The notes beneath the pieces were generated by a model. The model did not search any database, was not told the origin of the DNA, and saw only the letters and a list, made by a program, of their open reading frames with translations. A stretch of 42,503 bases of DNA, from NCBI GenBank assembly GCA_009995545.1, contig JAACPI010000007.1, forward strand, positions 1 through 42,503, read 5' to 3'. The position numbers were made by a program, and so were the translations under genes. Below are positions 40,926-42,503 of this stretch, in pieces. Every line of letters starts with the position of its first letter. Positions within the stretch are counted from its first letter, which is position 1. Origin of the DNA: a bacterium. Its GTDB lineage: Bacteria; Patescibacteriota; WWE3; 2-01-FULL-39-13; JAACPI01.

Positions 40926-41455
40926 TTGGCTGCAATAAATTTTTCTACTGCGATCTTTCGCATACTGATCAAGTTCTTTTCATCCTGAGACATTTCGCCT
41001 AGCGTTTTATTATGGCCGTTAGGTTTAAAAATAGGATCCCACCCGAATCCTGCGCTTACCTGACCTTTGTCCTCTACTATTTCTCCTTTTAATACGCCTT
41101 CATAAAAAGAAATATTCTTATTTTCGTCTGAAAATCCAATGATTGACTTTGCCACAGCCTCGGCTCCAAAAGTTTTTGAAAGTTTTACTATTCCAGCATT
41201 TCCAATACTTTTAAGAAACCACTTACTTAAGGGTCCTGGAAGGCCACCCATCCCCGTGAGAGTAAAGGAGGTATCTTCAACTATAAAAGGATCGCTTGTG
41301 TGATTTTGCGCCTCAAGAAGCTTAGCTTTTAGAACCGTCTGGGAATCTAGATGTTGTATCTCTGAAAGATCTATATCTAGTTGCTCGACACTAGGCAAAA
41401 GTTTTTTAATTTCTTGAAACTTTCCAGAGTTTCCGGTTATAAATAGTAGTCCCAT
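40922..41455 (-). CDS. RdgB/HAM1 non-canonical purine NTP pyrophosphatase
   Basis: Hydrolyses ITP, XTP and dITP to keep them out of nucleic acids. The family motifs are in place: FITGNSGKFQEIKKLL at the N-terminus, VEDTSFTLTGMGGLPGP (metal and base recognition), GFGWDPIFKPNGHNKTLGEM and the final RKIAVEKF. At 177 residues it is slightly shorter than the usual 190-200 but complete. The -10-like TGTTAGTAT lies six bases before the ATG, so the mRNA is probably leaderless. It is convergent with the OpgC-like gene, sharing the four bases TTAG as overlapping stops. Confidence 0.93.
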   Translation of the reverse strand: MGLLFITGNSGKFQEIKKLLPSVEQLDIDLSEIQHLDSQTVLKAKLLEAQNHTSDPFIVEDTSFTLTGMGGLPGPLSKWFLKSIGNAGIVKLSKTFGAEAVAKSIIGFSDENKNISFYEGVLKGEIVEDKGQVSAGFGWDPIFKPNGHNKTLGEMSQDEKNLISMRKIAVEKFIAAN

Positions 41456-41524
41456 AAAAATATACTAACAAAACTATGTTTGAATAGTAAGTAGGTGTTG
41501 TATAGGCAGGAAAAATACAATTCT

Positions 41525-42025
41525 CTAACTACATAGTTCACAAGTTTTTCTAAACTCGTGTAAAAATTTCTCATCTAGCCAAGAAACATATTGGGACAAA
41601 TTGCCGAAGTCTAGATACGTCGTATGTTTTACATTACCCCCAGGATCCTTTACAAACTCACATACACTTAAGACCTTGCCTGTGTATATTAGTTGGTTCG
41701 CGTAAAATACCCACTTACCTTCTTCTTTTTTGTAAGAACTAAAATACCCTAAAAGTTTTATAGTGGCAGGATCAATCTTTATCGATGTCTCTTCATAAAC
41801 TTCCCTGATAAGTGCTTCTTTCGGGGTTTCACCAGGTTCTATACCCCCTCCGGGTAGTGTCCATGTTTTATTATTATTTGATACTAGAACAAGTTTTTTG
41901 CGTTGGTTATATACAAGCCCCTAGGCAGAAACAACTTTTTCTAAAGACTCCGCAGCGTTATCTAAATGGAAATCGAATCTGTAATTGTTCTTATTTAGCA
42001 GGGGCTTTTTGTATTTTATAGTAAT
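41525..42025 (-). pseudogene. Nudix hydrolase with in-frame TAG and no canonical start
   Basis: Not in the ORF track. The minus-strand frame encodes a complete Nudix protein: after about 34 residues ending EKVVSA comes TAG (41921-41923), then GLVYNQRKKLVLV, a perfect Nudix box GGGIEPGETPKEALIREVYEE and a C-terminal tail ending CELCS. The TAG stands where relatives usually have a residue in the A-x-GLV strand, and the frame is open on both sides. There is also no ATG/GTG/TTG. ATT 42025 lies six bases after a TAAAAT box (42032-42037) and would be the leaderless start. Either a young pseudogene or a sequencing or recoding case. TAG is a normal stop in other genes here. Track ORF 41812-42021 (+) is its shadow. 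Confidence 0.75.
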
Positions 42026-42056
42026 GCGTAAATTTTAACCTGAGTACTCGGCTTAC

Positions 42057-42432
42057 CTACTTTTCACCTATAAACTGAATTATATTTCCGTCTAGATCAG
42101 TAAATGTTGCAAAATACGAATCAAATGTGGGCGCTTTAAAAGGTTTAGCAATAAACTTTACACCTTTTTCTTTTAGCTCCTTATAAGAGTCAGTTACGGA
42201 ATCTACAGATATATTAAACATTATTCTGTATGGATCTTTATTTTTTCCTTTTACTTTTGGATGTTTACCAACCCAAAGGTATGACTCACCAATAGATAAA
42301 CCAACTCCCGTGTCATCTGGGTGATTAATTTCTTCAATTACTCCTGCTCCGAGCATATTTTTATACCACTTAGCCAGTTCTATAAAATTTTCTGACCAAA
42401 TTAGAATTGCACCTATTTTTTTTAATTTTCAT
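42057..42432 (-). pseudogene. VOC (glyoxalase-like) protein with frameshift in an A8 run
   Basis: The ORF track shows only 99 residues starting at an internal Met (42356). Upstream, the frame continues AILIWSENFIELAKWYKN, the first strand and helix of a vicinal-oxygen-chelate domain. It is linked to an ATG at 42432 only if one base is removed from the run of eight A (T on plus, 42416-42423). With seven A the start would read MKIKKIGAILIW, a typical VOC beginning. The remainder has SYLWVGKHP, RIMFNISVDSV and FATFTDLDGNIIQFIG, with the metal Glu region at the end. GGGAGG sits directly before the ATG. Could be a real frameshift, transcriptional slippage or a sequencing error. Confidence 0.75.
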
Positions 42433-42448
42433 ACCTCCCAACTTGAAA

Positions 42449-42468
42449 CCACCTGCGTAAGCTGGTGG
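42449..42468. repeat. GTAA-loop hairpin at the right edge
   Basis: CCACCTGC-GTAA-GCTGGTGG forms a seven-pair stem with one T-T mismatch and, on the plus strand, a GNRA-type GTAA tetraloop. It lies 17 bases upstream of the VOC start. Subterminal hairpins like this occur at IS200/IS605-type element ends, but no transposase gene is in the window. It could also be a leader structure or part of an RNA beyond the edge. Confidence 0.4.
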
Positions 42469-42503
42469 AGGAAGTAGACCCTAAAATCCTCTGTAATATA
42501 ATA

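Noticed and set aside
41921-41923. TAG recoded as a sense codon genome-wide
   Set aside because: TAG ends the GIY-YIG, OpgC-like and glycoside hydrolase genes at sensible positions, so a single in-frame TAG is better explained by decay or error.
41812-42021. 69-residue plus-strand ORF
   Set aside because: Antisense to the Nudix frame, which carries clear motifs on the minus strand.
1-42503. CRISPR array or long tandem repeats
   Set aside because: No regularly spaced direct repeats were seen on either strand.

Overview
The window is AT-rich and very gene-dense. It has about 43 protein genes on both strands, 13 single or paired tRNA genes that all encode their 3' CCA, short intergenic gaps, and many small hypothetical or membrane proteins. 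UGA is an ordinary stop (csoR and copA both end in the TGA of an ATGA overlap), so the UGA=Gly code of Gracilibacteria/SR1 is excluded. Low GC, short compact genes, single-TM exported proteins with a shared VLGE motif, and a SpeD domain fused to an aminopropyltransferase suggest a Candidate Phyla Radiation (Patescibacteria) genome, perhaps Microgenomates or Dojkabacteria. This placement is inferred; there is no rRNA or ribosomal protein gene to fix it.

Layout. 1-6.6 kb: an unknown protein, GAPDH with a long acidic N-terminal extension plus a half-size MFS-like protein, tRNA-Lys and tRNA-Leu, then a minus-strand cluster of an exported protein, a membrane-anchored trypsin-like protease, a tRNA-dihydrouridine synthase and a small protein. 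6.6-9.3 kb: a block with foreign codon use holding an aminoglycoside-phosphotransferase-like kinase, beside tRNA-Gly and two tRNA-Arg genes. 9.3-14.4 kb: exported lysozyme-like protein, exported cyclophilin, an inverted repeat element, Mn-type superoxide dismutase, a pentapeptide-repeat protein and a U32 protein. 14.5-22.2 kb: MprF-like lipid aminoacyltransferase, slipin, SpoU methyltransferase, Nudix hydrolase, a tRNA cluster, a TlyA-like methyltransferase without S4 domain, an MFS exporter and a mannose-1-phosphate guanylyltransferase. 22.2-33.2 kb: PolX, an exported glycoside hydrolase, an IMPDH/GMPR-family enzyme, a Y-family polymerase, a C39-like exported peptidase, the BpsA-SpeD fusion, a 2H phosphoesterase, an ABC exporter and a duplicated-motif membrane protein. 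33.4-37.7 kb: an AbrB-like regulator and a copper operon (cupredoxin, CsoR, CopA, HMA-SafE, a 44-residue membrane protein) with a CsoR-type operator. 37.7-42.5 kb: GIY-YIG protein, ATP-grasp ligase, an ART-like unknown, an OpgC-like membrane protein, an RdgB/HAM1 pyrophosphatase, and two disrupted genes (a Nudix hydrolase with an in-frame TAG and a VOC protein with a homopolymer frameshift), ending in a hairpin.

The clearest genome-wide signal is transcriptional. Many first genes have an extended -10 element (TGnTATAAT or a close variant) ending only 6-11 nt before the start codon, so their mRNAs should be leaderless or almost so. Some genes inside operons instead have Shine-Dalgarno sequences. 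This pattern corrects several starts in the ORF track (Dus, the protease, the BpsA-SpeD fusion) and exposes genes with no canonical start codon. The most unusual protein is the BpsA-SpeD fusion, which joins a polyamine aminopropyltransferase to the enzyme domain that would make its aminopropyl donor.
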